From an uncultured Acetatifactor sp. (GTDB lineage: Bacteria > Bacillota > Clostridia > Lachnospirales > Lachnospiraceae), in contig NZ_CAJUCP010000073.1 of the NCBI RefSeq assembly GCF_910585425.1, forward strand, positions 1 through 28,337: a stretch of 28,337 nucleotides of DNA. The letters run 5' to 3'. Within the stretch, counting starts at the first letter, position 1. Each line of letters opens with the position of its first letter. The position numbers and the translations under genes were made by a program. Below the pieces are notes generated by a model. The model saw only the letters and a list, made by a program, of their open reading frames with translations, was not told the origin of the DNA and made no database searches. This document shows positions 1-7,127 of this stretch, piece after piece.

Positions 1-2
1 GT

Positions 3-122
3 CAGGAAGAACTGATAGAAGTCAGCAATAGGCTTTTGGACATAGTGGTCAATCTACTTGATGCAGTAAATAATTCAGTGAGGAAAAGAGTGAAAGAGTA
101 CATTGCTTCGCAAGATGGATAG
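3..122 (+). CDS. 3' end of an unidentified element gene (partial)
   Basis: An open frame enters from the left edge and stops with TAG at 120-122, giving 39 residues that begin QEELIEVSNRLLDIV. The sequence has a regular hydrophobic pattern followed by a basic stretch (VRKRVKEYI), compatible with an amphipathic or coiled-coil C-terminus. The composition looks like coding sequence, but the fragment is too short to name. It could belong to a mobilisation or regulatory protein of the element, which is only a guess from position. The start lies outside the window. Confidence 0.45.
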   Translation, partial: QEELIEVSNRLLDIVVNLLDAVNNSVRKRVKEYIASQDG

Positions 123-424
123 CAGTAATGCCCTAAAGATAAAATAATATGATGTAATCGAAATGTTAGTACTTGTGGCAACAGGGATACAGAATACTGC
201 TGCTATAAGTGCAGTCGTGGTCATGCAGGGTTTGGAACCGATATATCCGAATCTTACCATGACCAGAATGATTATAAAAAGGGTAAAAATAAAAGATAGA
301 AATAGAATAATGAATTTATAGAAGTTAAGTGTTACTGAAGCCAATCAGAGACATTAGGCAATAGAATTTTCCACAGAAAGAAAAATAGCGAAAGGAGACA
401 TTTGAGAATGTAGAAGTAATAAAA
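123..424. other. AT-rich stretch without a convincing gene
   Basis: Both strands have short open frames here, but none has a good ribosome binding site. A reverse-strand frame (344 to 75) encodes a hydrophobic 89-residue peptide from a TTG codon with no Shine-Dalgarno sequence. A forward frame (163-321, 52 residues) likewise lacks one. An AAAGGAG motif at 391-397 precedes ATG 408, but that frame stops at once with TAG. Confidence 0.4.
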
Positions 425-598
425 ATGCAATTGAAGAGAGGAGAAATAATTAAGGATGGCGATAAACTGTTTTCAGTATTTTGTACGTTAGGAAACGTGG
501 TATATATTAAGCGTGTACATGACGTAAACGCCAGCCCATCTTATGAAATGGACGAAGTGTTGAAATACTATCGAAAGATAGAGATTATGGAGAAATAA
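425..598 (+). CDS. Small hypothetical protein of the element (57 aa)
   Basis: The open frame begins MQLKRGEIIKDGDKLFSVF and ends KIEIMEK. It reads like a soluble mixed alpha/beta protein, with an alternating hydrophobic strand pattern followed by a charged helix. I do not recognise the family. No Shine-Dalgarno sequence stands close to ATG 425. A good AAAGGAG lies at 391-397 and the frame stays open upstream to it without a standard start codon, so the true start is unclear or the 5' end may be altered. It lies upstream of the excisionase gene in the same orientation and could be part of the element's control region. Confidence 0.4.
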   Translation: MQLKRGEIIKDGDKLFSVFCTLGNVVYIKRVHDVNASPSYEMDEVLKYYRKIEIMEK

Positions 599-769
599 TA
601 TTGTAGAGGAACTTGTTGATTTGTCGAGGTAAGGGTATGGTTATTGAGTTGTGCCTTTCCATATATTGAGTGCTATATTTGAAAAGTGAATATCGAATAT
701 CAAGATGCTGTTGAATGCCGGTATCTTTACATAAGCAAATTTTAACGAAGTGGAGAGTGGTTTAGAGGA

Positions 770-979
770 ATGATGGAAGCAAAAGTATTGGAAATCCCTT
801 TTTGGCTCAAAATGAATCTAACAATTAGGGAAGCGGCGGCCTACTCGAACATAGGAATCAATAAGATAGAAAATATGCTGAAGGAACCTAAATGTGATTT
901 TGTGCTATATGTAGGGAACAAAAAGTTGGTAAAAAGGAAAGAGTTCGAGCAGTACATATCAAAGAGCCTGGAAATCTGA
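770..979 (+). CDS. xis: Excisionase (Tn916 Xis-like)
   Basis: This 69-residue protein has the layout of Tn916-family Xis: a short N-terminus with PFW (residues 10-12), then LTIREAAAYSNIGINKI (about residues 17-33), which matches the 'T-I-x-E-A-(S/A)-x-Y-x-x-I-G' winged-helix DNA-binding motif, and a basic end with KKLVKRKEFEQYI. Xis bends DNA at the element ends and steers the integrase toward excision. ATG 770 is followed directly by ATG 773, and AGAGG at 764-768 lies very close, so either may be used. It precedes the integrase by 134 bases on the same strand. The family call is firm from motif and context. Confidence 0.85.
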   Translation: MMEAKVLEIPFWLKMNLTIREAAAYSNIGINKIENMLKEPKCDFVLYVGNKKLVKRKEFEQYISKSLEI

Positions 980-1030
980 TATGGGATTGCTTGGTGAATT
1001 CATGGCATATGAGAAAATTTATTTTGATTA

Positions 1031-1059
1031 TTCCAAAATGAAAAGCAGTATGGTATAAT
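1031..1059 (+). promoter_or_regulatory. Probable promoter of the integrase gene
   Basis: A perfect TATAAT at 1054-1059 is preceded by TG with one intervening base (TGGTATAAT), an extended -10 element. The -35 position 17 bases upstream (1031-1036) reads TTCCAA and is poor, which extended -10 promoters tolerate. The distance to the integrase ATG at 1114 is about 50 bases. Confidence 0.5.
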
Positions 1060-1113
1060 ATTAGATTGTATCAAACTCTTTTCGTTAGGCCATAGCAGAA
1101 AGGAGTTGGTTCC

Positions 1114-2247
1114 ATGGGCAAAGACTTAAAAGGAAAAGAACTAGGAGTCGGAATCTGTCAAAGAAAGGATGGTCTGTATACAGCCAGATTCGTAAGCAGA
1201 AGAACAGGGAAAACGGTTCAGAGGTATTTCCCAAAGCTACAGGAATGCCGTAAATGGTATGCAGATGCAAGGTTTGAGGATGAACATGGCGGAATCAATG
1301 CATCTGGAGACATGACGGTGACGGCATGGTTCAATTACTGGATTGAGAACATCAAAGGCGACAGCATAAGGCCAAATACGATAAGGAATTATAAAGAACG
1401 GTTCGAACATAATGTAAAGAGGTGTATCGGGAGCATGTTGCTGTCCGAGGTAAAGCCGATGCATTGCCAGCATGTCTTGAACCAGATGAAGGATGATTAT
1501 AAAACGTCCACCATATATCAGACAAGAATCACATTGTACTGTATGTTCGCTGACGCTGTTGAAAATGATGTGATATATAAGAATCCAGTAACGAAAGCCG
1601 TTAAGTACAACATTGGGGAAGAGCCTAAGAATGTCAGGGCGTTAACTGTTGACGAGCAGAGGAAATTTCTTGAAGCCGCAAAAGATAGCAGCAACTACAA
1701 CCAGTATGCTTTCGTATTGCAGACAGGATTGCGGACAGGCGAGATGATAGGCTTGAAATGGTCAGACATCGACTGGGAAAAGCGCATCCTGCACATACAG
1801 AGGAGCATGGAATACAGGCACAGTGTCGGCGAATGGCGGATTGGGGAACCGAAGAGCAAAGCAGGCTATCGGGACGTACCTTTGACAGAAGAGGCAATCT
1901 CCATCTTGAAAAGGCAGAAAGAGAAGCTTAAAGAAGCAAAAGTGGTCAATATGCAGTTTTCGGAGTTTGTGTTCCTGTGTAGGAAAGGCGAACCGACAAA
2001 GAATTCCGCTTATGACACCACGTTGTTCAAGCTATGCGACAAGGCCGGCATACCACGTTTTTCCATGCATGTCTTAAGGCACACGATGGCAACCAGGTGT
2101 ATTGAGGGCGGGATGCGTCCCAAGACCTTACAGGTGATTCTGGGCCATTCAAACGTTGGCATTACGATGAACCTGTACGTCCATGTGACCGAGGACGAGA
2201 GGGCAAAAGAGGTGGAAAGAATCGAAAGTGCCCTGAAAGTTGTGTAG
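1114..2247 (+). CDS. int: Site-specific tyrosine recombinase (integrase)
   Basis: The 377-residue protein has the domain order of Tn916/phage integrases: an N-terminal arm-binding domain (about residues 1-60), a SAM-like core-binding domain (about 65-165, with WFNYWIENIK and IRPNTIRNYKERF), and a C-terminal catalytic domain (about 175-370). Catalytic residues are visible: Arg207 in TGLRTGEM, a Lys in PKSKAGYRDVPL, His319 and Arg322 in HVLRHTMATR, His345 in LGHSN, and the nucleophile Tyr355 in MNLYVHV. It cuts and rejoins DNA at attachment sites to integrate and excise the element. ATG 1114 follows AAAGGAG with good spacing. All catalytic residues are present and the length is normal, so the enzyme is probably active. 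It is the last gene before the host junction. Confidence 0.95.
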   Translation: MGKDLKGKELGVGICQRKDGLYTARFVSRRTGKTVQRYFPKLQECRKWYADARFEDEHGGINASGDMTVTAWFNYWIENIKGDSIRPNTIRNYKERFEHNVKRCIGSMLLSEVKPMHCQHVLNQMKDDYKTSTIYQTRITLYCMFADAVENDVIYKNPVTKAVKYNIGEEPKNVRALTVDEQRKFLEAAKDSSNYNQYAFVLQTGLRTGEMIGLKWSDIDWEKRILHIQRSMEYRHSVGEWRIGEPKSKAGYRDVPLTEEAISILKRQKEKLKEAKVVNMQFSEFVFLCRKGEPTKNSAYDTTLFKLCDKAGIPRFSMHVLRHTMATRCIEGGMRPKTLQVILGHSNVGITMNLYVHVTEDERAKEVERIESALKVV

Positions 2248-2259
2248 TAGATTGTGTAG
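2240..2259 (+). repeat. Two TTGTGTAG direct repeats at the integrase stop
   Basis: TTGTGTAG occurs at 2240-2247 (covering the integrase stop codon) and again at 2252-2259, a 12-base period. Integrative elements often carry short direct repeats beside the integrase gene that act as arm-type integrase binding sites. The role here is inferred from position and phasing. Confidence 0.45.
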
Positions 2260-2278
2260 CAAAATATGGAGAAAGGTG

Positions 2279-2303
2279 AAAACCCTTATAAACAAGGGAT
2301 TTT
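2279..2303 (+). other. Candidate attachment site region (attR)
   Basis: CCCTT at 2283-2287 and AAGGG at 2294-2298 form an inverted repeat around a 6-base centre, flanked by A and T runs. This is the size and shape of a tyrosine-recombinase core site. It lies between the AT-rich element and the GC-rich host DNA that begins with ychF. The second copy that would prove it is outside the window. Confidence 0.4.
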
Positions 2304-2322
2304 CGGACAGGTATATCAGAAT

Positions 2323-3420
2323 ATGAAATTAGGAATAGTCGGCCTACCGAATGTAGGAAAGAGCACACTGTTCAATTCACTGACCAAAGCGGGCGCGGAA
2401 TCCGCCAATTACCCCTTCTGCACCATCGACCCCAATATCGGAATCGTGGCCGTGCCGGACGAGAGGCTGAAGCTCCTGGGGGACATGTACCAGTCGAAGA
2501 AGGTCACCCCCGCGGTGATTGAATTCGTGGACATCGCCGGCCTTGTGAAGGGGGCCTCCAAGGGGGAGGGCCTGGGCAACCAGTTCCTGAGCAATATCCG
2601 GGAGGTGGACGCCATCGTCCATGTGGTCAGATGCTTTGAAGACACGAATGTAATCCATGTGGACGGCAGCATCGATCCCCTCCGGGACATCGAGACGATA
2701 AATCTGGAGCTGATCTTCTCCGACCTGGAGGTGCTGGAGCGGAGGCTGTCCAAGGTCTCCAAGGCGGCCAGGATGGACAAGACCTGTGCCAAGGAGCTGG
2801 CATTGCTGGAGCGGATCAAGGAGCATCTGGAGAGCGGGAAGCCCGCCAAGACCATGGAGGCGGATGACGAGGACGAGCGGGCGCTGCTCCGGGAATACAA
2901 TCTGCTGACCTACAAGCCCGTCATCTATGCCGCCAATGTGGCGGAGGAGGATCTGGCCGACGACGGCGCTTCCAACGGAGAAGTGGCCAAGGTGCGGAAA
3001 TTCGCCGGGCAGGAGGACAGCGAGGTCTTCGTCATCTGCGCCCAGATCGAGCAGGAGATCTCCGAGCTGGACGAGGACGAGAAGGCCATGTTCTTAGAGG
3101 AGCTGGGCCTTTCTGAATCGGGCCTGGAGAAGCTGATCAGGGCCAGCTACCATATCCTGGGGCTGATGAGCTTCCTCACCGCGGGGGAGGACGAGACCAG
3201 GGCATGGACCATCAAAATCGGCACCAAAGCGCCCCAGGCCGCAGGGAAGATCCACTCCGACTTCGAGAGGGGCTTCATCAAGGCGGAAGTGGTCAACTAC
3301 AGAGACCTCCTGGAGCAGGGCTCCCTGTCCGCCGCCCGTGAGAAGGGGCTGGTAGGCATAGAGGGCAAGGACTATGTGGTGAAAGACGGAGATGTCATCC
3401 TGTTCCGCTTCAACGTATAG
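2323..3420 (+). CDS. ychF: Redox-regulated ATPase YchF (OBG-type P-loop protein)
   Basis: The 365-residue protein starts MKLGIVGLPNVGKST, with a Walker A GLPNVGKS at residues 7-14. It continues with the YchF hallmark NYPFCTIDPN, a DIAGLVKGASKGEGLGN switch region, an inserted coiled-coil part in the middle, and a C-terminal TGS domain ending in KDYVVKDGDVILFRFNV. YchF binds ATP rather than GTP and associates with ribosomes. ATG 2323 is chosen because it gives the canonical N-terminus and length. The frame is open further upstream (to ATG 2266), but those extra 19 residues lie at the element junction and do not look like YchF. The Shine-Dalgarno sequence before 2323 is weak (GGACAGG, about 11 bases away). 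No convincing promoter lies between the integrase stop and this gene, so expression may depend on read-through from the element. Confidence 0.97.
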   Translation: MKLGIVGLPNVGKSTLFNSLTKAGAESANYPFCTIDPNIGIVAVPDERLKLLGDMYQSKKVTPAVIEFVDIAGLVKGASKGEGLGNQFLSNIREVDAIVHVVRCFEDTNVIHVDGSIDPLRDIETINLELIFSDLEVLERRLSKVSKAARMDKTCAKELALLERIKEHLESGKPAKTMEADDEDERALLREYNLLTYKPVIYAANVAEEDLADDGASNGEVAKVRKFAGQEDSEVFVICAQIEQEISELDEDEKAMFLEELGLSESGLEKLIRASYHILGLMSFLTAGEDETRAWTIKIGTKAPQAAGKIHSDFERGFIKAEVVNYRDLLEQGSLSAAREKGLVGIEGKDYVVKDGDVILFRFNV

Positions 3421-3506
3421 TGCATAAAGGGCTTCCAGACAGCCGGGAGAGTGTAGGGCGCTCTTCCCCGGGCGGAGGGGAGCCGGTGTGAGAAAGGAAT
3501 AAAAGT

Positions 3507-4376
3507 ATGAATGTTGGCGATATTGCATTTCCGAACCTGGGAATCTATCTGAGGGATGTGCCCAAGTCCTTCAGCATCTTTGGCTTCAGCATTGCCTTCT
3601 ACGGCCTGATCATCGGCATGGGCGTGCTGGCGGGCATCCTCATGGCGGCGCACATGGCCAAGGTGACAGGGCAGAATCCGGATGACTACTGGGATTTTGC
3701 CATCTATGCGGTGGTCTTCTCCATCATCGGGGCTCGCATCTATTATGTGGTGTTCGCCTGGGATTATTACAAGGACAATCTGCTGAGCGTCTTCAACACC
3801 AGGAACGGCGGCATGGCCATCTATGGGGCGGTGATCGCCGCGTTCATCACCCTGTTCGTCTACGGAAGGATCAAGAAGAAGAGCCCCCTGTTGATGGGCG
3901 ACACCTGCATGCCGGGACTGATTCTGGGGCAGGCCATCGGCCGCTGGGGGAACTTCATGAACCGGGAGGTCTTTGGGGAATACTATGACGGCCTTTTTTC
4001 CATGCAGCTCCCCATCGAGGCGGTGCGGGCCAGGGACATCTCCGAGAACATAGCGGCCCATATCCCGGAGGGGGCCAATTATATCAATGTCCACCCCACT
4101 TTCCTGTATGAAAGCGCCTGGAATCTGCTGGTGCTGGCCCTGCTGCTCTGCTTCTGGAAGCATAAGCGCTTCGACGGGGAAATCTGTCTGCTGTACCTGG
4201 GCGGCTACGGGCTGGGGCGGTTCATCATCGAGGGCATCCGCACCGACACGCTCTTCATTCCGGGCACACGGGTTCCCGTGTCCCAGGTGCTGGCCCTTCT
4301 GATGCTGATCTTCGCGGTGGCGGTTGACATCATCGTGAGGCGGAAAAAGAGAGCGGAAGTGGGGGAGAAGCTATGA
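3507..4376 (+). CDS. lgt: Prolipoprotein diacylglyceryl transferase
   Basis: Lgt transfers a diacylglyceryl group from phosphatidylglycerol to the lipobox cysteine of prelipoproteins in the cytoplasmic membrane, the first step of lipoprotein maturation. The 289-residue sequence has about seven hydrophobic membrane segments and the family signature GRWGNFMNREVFGE, as well as YGLIIGMGVLAG near the N-terminus, GARIYYV, and HPTFLYESAWNL toward the C-terminus. ATG 3507 is preceded by AGAAAGGAA at suitable spacing. The 86-base gap after ychF holds an imperfect GC-rich hairpin without a T-run, so both genes may be co-transcribed. The stop codon overlaps the next start (ATGA). Confidence 0.96.
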   Translation: MNVGDIAFPNLGIYLRDVPKSFSIFGFSIAFYGLIIGMGVLAGILMAAHMAKVTGQNPDDYWDFAIYAVVFSIIGARIYYVVFAWDYYKDNLLSVFNTRNGGMAIYGAVIAAFITLFVYGRIKKKSPLLMGDTCMPGLILGQAIGRWGNFMNREVFGEYYDGLFSMQLPIEAVRARDISENIAAHIPEGANYINVHPTFLYESAWNLLVLALLLCFWKHKRFDGEICLLYLGGYGLGRFIIEGIRTDTLFIPGTRVPVSQVLALLMLIFAVAVDIIVRRKKRAEVGEKL

Positions 4377-5323
4377 GGAAGCGGGGAATCGTGATACATC
4401 CGGAGGAGCTGACGGAGCAGATGATAGAGACGCTGGGGCATACGGACTTAAATGTGCTGGGTCTGCATCCGGTAGGGGGCCCGGGGGCGGAGAAATCTCT
4501 GGAGGAGTTCCTGGAGGTTTTCGGTTCCGCCGGGTTTCAGGAGAAGGTCGGTCGGATAAGGGAAATGGGGATGCAGATTGAATTTGAGGTGCATGCCCTG
4601 TCATGGATGCTGCCCAGGGAATTGTATGAATCGCATCCGGAGTGGTTCCGGGAGGACAGGGAAGGGAAGCGGACTCATGACTTCAATATGTGCGCATCCA
4701 ATCAGGAGGCGTTGGAGTACCTCTCCGTCCGGGCAGCAGAGCTGGCGACGGCGCTGAAGCCGGATACAGGAAGATATTATTTCTGGATCGACGACATCGA
4801 GGATTCCTTCTGCCATTGTGAAAAGTGCCGCCGGATAAGCCCCTCCGACCAGGCGCTCATTCTTTACCACGCGATTTTAGACGGCATCCGGCAGGTGGAC
4901 AGGGAGGCGAAGCAGTGCTATCTGGCATATCTTGAGACGATGGAAGTGCCGACGATAGCGCCCCGGGAGGGGATATTCCTGGAGTATGCCCCCATGTACC
5001 GGGATCCCCATAGGCCCATGAACGATGAGGCGTGCGAGAAGAACAGGCAGTACCATAAAAGCATCCGGCCCCTTTTGGTATACTTTGGAAAGAAGGATTC
5101 ACAGGTGCTGGATTACTGGCTGGACAATTCCCTGCTGTCGGAATGGAAGAAGCCGCCGAAGGAGATTCATATCAATGAGGAGGCCATCCGCGAGGATATT
5201 GGGTTCTATGAGGAATGTGGGTTTGAAGGGGTGACGACATTCGGCTGTTATCTCTCGGATGATTATATAGCGCTTCACGGCAGACCGCCCATCGAGGCGT
5301 ATGCCGGCTGCTTTGGCGCGTAA
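4373..5323 (+). CDS. DUF4838 family protein (TIM-barrel, glycoside-hydrolase-like)
   Basis: The 316-residue protein resembles the DUF4838 domain often found in large carbohydrate-active proteins. Visible landmarks are ELYESHPEWFREDREGKRT and NMCASNQEAL (about residues 81-125), a WIDD segment followed by FCHCEKCRR (a C-x-C-x2-C cluster near residue 145), and repeated beta/alpha segments fitting a barrel. There is no signal peptide and no extra domain, so it is probably cytoplasmic. It overlaps the lgt stop as ATGA, and GGGGGAG precedes the start, so translation is likely coupled to lgt. A terminator follows at 5397. The substrate and any catalytic activity are unknown, and a link to envelope sugars is only suggested by the neighbours. 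Confidence 0.75.
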   Translation: MRKRGIVIHPEELTEQMIETLGHTDLNVLGLHPVGGPGAEKSLEEFLEVFGSAGFQEKVGRIREMGMQIEFEVHALSWMLPRELYESHPEWFREDREGKRTHDFNMCASNQEALEYLSVRAAELATALKPDTGRYYFWIDDIEDSFCHCEKCRRISPSDQALILYHAILDGIRQVDREAKQCYLAYLETMEVPTIAPREGIFLEYAPMYRDPHRPMNDEACEKNRQYHKSIRPLLVYFGKKDSQVLDYWLDNSLLSEWKKPPKEIHINEEAIREDIGFYEECGFEGVTTFGCYLSDDYIALHGRPPIEAYAGCFGA

Positions 5324-5396
5324 GTTTTGGCCATGGGCATGGCCCGGATGGACATGCCTGGAATCCGGCAAAAGGATTCCTATAAGGATTATTTTG

Positions 5397-5433
5397 GGAT
5401 GCGGTACAGCCATGTACCGCATCCTATTGTTTT
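5397..5433 (+). terminator. Intrinsic terminator after the lgt-DUF4838 operon
   Basis: A perfect 11-bp stem (GGATGCGGTAC at 5397-5407 with GTACCGCATCC at 5414-5424) and a 6-base loop are followed by TATTGTTTT. It separates the upstream operon from the dcw cluster. Confidence 0.88.
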
Positions 5434-5604
5434 ATGCAGATCAAGAAGACCTCTATAAATTTCCAAAAAATTCGACTTGGCCCAAGGACTATATCTGGGA
5501 AAAGAATCCTTAAAATACACAATATCTTGTGTCTGCATCGACAAAGTTCTTCTTTTTTCTCCTTACAGGATTTTATGCAGACCCCAATCGCACAAACTTT
5601 CGTC
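5434..5604. other. AT-rich intergenic stretch before the dcw promoter
   Basis: I see no gene here. The stretch contains an 11-base direct repeat, TTTTATGCAGA (5430-5440 and 5571-5581), with the inverted core TCTGCAT at 5532-5538, and a small hairpin (ACACAA/TTGTGT, 5517-5532) without a T-run next to it. No function is assigned. Confidence 0.5.
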
Positions 5605-5633
5605 TTGTCAAATGCCTGATTGTATATTAAAAT
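5605..5633 (+). promoter_or_regulatory. Sigma-A promoter of the dcw operon (mraZ promoter)
   Basis: TTGTCA at 5605-5610 and TAAAAT at 5628-5633 are separated by exactly 17 bases. The transcript would start near 5640, just ahead of the MraZ boxes and about 110 bases before the mraZ start codon. Confidence 0.75.
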
Positions 5634-5643
5634 CAATAGGGTA

Positions 5644-5700
5644 GTGGGATGAATGTGGCATGAAAACCCATAAAGTGGGATGAAAGCCCATAAAGGGGTC
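5644..5700 (+). promoter_or_regulatory. MraZ operator: phased GTGGG-type boxes
   Basis: GTGGGATGAA at 5644, GTGGCATGAA at 5655, GTGGGATGAA at 5675 and GGGGTCGG at 5695 start 11, 20 and 20 bases apart, so all lie on about the same face of the helix. The second and third units are near-identical 20-base repeats that also contain CCCAT, an ATGGG box on the other strand. MraZ is known to bind direct TGGG-type repeats upstream of its own gene, so this is most likely its autoregulatory site. It sits directly downstream of the -10 box, consistent with repression. Confidence 0.8.
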
Positions 5701-5750
5701 GGAATGCGAGGATTCGGTGGCGGTTCCGGCGTTGGCGGGTGGTGATTGGA

Positions 5751-6182
5751 ATGTTCATGGGCAAATACAATCATACGATCGACCCCAAGGGCAGGCTGAG
5801 CATTCCTTCGAAATACCGGGAGGTCCTGGGGGACGAATTCGTGGTATCGAAAGGGATGGACGGCTGTCTCTACGTGTATGCCAACGACGACTGGAAGGTC
5901 TTCGAGGGGAAGCTGGCATCCCTGCCCCTGATGAGCGAGGAGGCCAGGCAGTTCGCCAGGTTCTTCCTGTCGGGGGCCCAGCCCGTGACCGTGGACAAGC
6001 AGGGCCGTATCCTGATGCCCCAGGATCTGCGGGATTTCGCAGGGCTGGAGAAGGATGTGGTGCTGGCCGGCATGGGAGGCCGCATCGAAATCTGGAGCCT
6101 GGAGAGATGGCAGGCCAACAATGACTCCATAGACATCAACGCGATATCCAAGGGCGTGATGAACCTTGGGCTGACCATTTAA
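5751..6182 (+). CDS. mraZ: Transcriptional regulator MraZ
   Basis: The 143-residue protein has the two tandem SpoVT/AbrB-like half domains of MraZ, each with its D-x-x-G-R motif: MFMGKYNHTIDPKGRLSIP at the N-terminus and TVDKQGRILMP near residue 85. MraZ forms ring-shaped oligomers on the nucleoid and controls the dcw operon it heads. ATG 5751 gives the canonical MFMG N-terminus. In-frame GTG codons at 5739 and 5742 are upstream, but their peptide is not typical. The GGTGGTGA sequence just before 5751 serves as the ribosome binding site. The boxes at 5644-5700 are the likely target. rsmH follows after 15 bases. Confidence 0.97.
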   Translation: MFMGKYNHTIDPKGRLSIPSKYREVLGDEFVVSKGMDGCLYVYANDDWKVFEGKLASLPLMSEEARQFARFFLSGAQPVTVDKQGRILMPQDLRDFAGLEKDVVLAGMGGRIEIWSLERWQANNDSIDINAISKGVMNLGLTI

Positions 6183-6197
6183 GAAAGAGGGGCATCC

Positions 6198-7127
6198 ATG
6201 GAATTTCGGCATTACTCCGTGCTCTTGAGGGAGACCATCGAACAGCTTCATATCAAGCCGGATGGCATCTACGTGGACGGCACCTTAGGGGGCGGCGGAC
6301 ATGCCCTGGAGGTGTGCAGCCGGCTTAGAGGCGGCCATCTCTACGGCATCGACCAGGACGGCGAGGCCATAGCGGCGGCGAAGGAGCGGCTGGCTGCCTT
6401 CGGGGACAGGGCCACCCTTCTGCGGGACAATTACTGCAACATGCGGGCGGCGCTCTCCGCGGAGGGCGTGAAAGGCGCAGACGGCATCGTAATCGACCTC
6501 GGCGTATCCTCCTACCAGTTCGACAATCAGGAAAGGGGCTTTTCCTACCGTTTCGACGCTGCGCTGGACATGCGCATGGACCGCAGGCAGACGCTGACCG
6601 CCAGGGACATCGTGAACGGGTATCCGGAGAGCGACCTCTACCGCATCATCAGGGATTACGGGGAGGACCGTTTCGCGAAGAATATCGCGAAGCACATTGC
6701 CAGAGCCAGGCAGGAGAAGCCCATCGAGACTACTTTTGAATTAAATGAGATCATCCGGGGGGCCATTCCGGCCAGGATGCGCTGCGACGGCCATCCCTCC
6801 AGGCAGACCTACCAGGCCATACGGATCGAATGCAACAGGGAGCTGGAGGTGCTCCGGGACTCGCTGGATGATTTCATCGATATACTGAATCCGGGCGGGA
6901 GGCTGTGCGTCATCACCTTCCATTCCCTGGAGGATCGCCTGGTGAAGGCGGCTTTCCGGAAAAACGAGAATCCCTGCACCTGCCCGCCGGAATTTCCGGT
7001 GTGCGTGTGCGGAAAGGCGTCAAAGGGCATCGTGGTGACAAAGAAGCCCATTCTGCCCGGAGAGGAAGAGCTTGCGCAGAACAGCCGCTCAAAGAGCGCG
7101 AAGCTGCGCGTATTCGAAAAAGCGTGA
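6198..7127 (+). CDS. rsmH: 16S rRNA (cytosine1402-N4)-methyltransferase
   Basis: RsmH (MraW) methylates N4 of cytosine 1402 in the decoding centre of 16S rRNA using S-adenosylmethionine. The 309-residue length is usual for the family. The start MEFRHYSVLLRETI and the SAM-binding motif VDGTLGGGGHALEV (about residues 27-40) are diagnostic, followed by GVSSYQFD, ALDMRMD, a helical insert, GGRLCVITFHSLEDRLVK, and a cysteine-rich CTCPPEFPVCVCG near the C-terminus. AAAGAGGGG precedes the ATG. Its TGA overlaps the next possible start by one base (TGATG), indicating coupling to ftsL. Confidence 0.98.
   Translation: MEFRHYSVLLRETIEQLHIKPDGIYVDGTLGGGGHALEVCSRLRGGHLYGIDQDGEAIAAAKERLAAFGDRATLLRDNYCNMRAALSAEGVKGADGIVIDLGVSSYQFDNQERGFSYRFDAALDMRMDRRQTLTARDIVNGYPESDLYRIIRDYGEDRFAKNIAKHIARARQEKPIETTFELNEIIRGAIPARMRCDGHPSRQTYQAIRIECNRELEVLRDSLDDFIDILNPGGRLCVITFHSLEDRLVKAAFRKNENPCTCPPEFPVCVCGKASKGIVVTKKPILPGEEELAQNSRSKSAKLRVFEKA

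Larger units (their letters stand above)
1..2303. mobile_element. Right end of an integrative element (left end outside the window)
   Basis: This stretch is visibly richer in A and T than everything after about 2350. It holds an excisionase-like gene followed by a tyrosine integrase, the usual right-end order of Tn916-like and phage-like integrative elements. The integrase stop lies only about 75 bases before the start of the conserved gene ychF, so the junction with the host chromosome should lie between 2248 and 2322. Two direct repeats and a short inverted repeat lie in that gap. The left end, any conjugation or phage genes, and the matching attachment repeat are outside the window, so it cannot be said whether this is a conjugative element, a prophage or a remnant. 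Confidence 0.75.

Noticed and set aside
75..344. Reverse-strand hydrophobic 89-residue frame
   Set aside because: It starts with TTG without any ribosome binding site, overlaps the end of a better-looking forward gene, and AT-rich DNA easily gives hydrophobic frames.
1024..1059. TTGATT to TATAAT as a -35/-10 pair before the integrase
   Set aside because: The spacing would be 24 bases. The extended -10 explanation is simpler.
2266..2322. Longer YchF start giving 19 extra residues
   Set aside because: The extra residues lie at the element junction, and the canonical YchF N-terminus begins at ATG 2323.
3421..3506. GC-rich hairpin between ychF and lgt as a terminator
   Set aside because: The stem is imperfect and no T-run follows.
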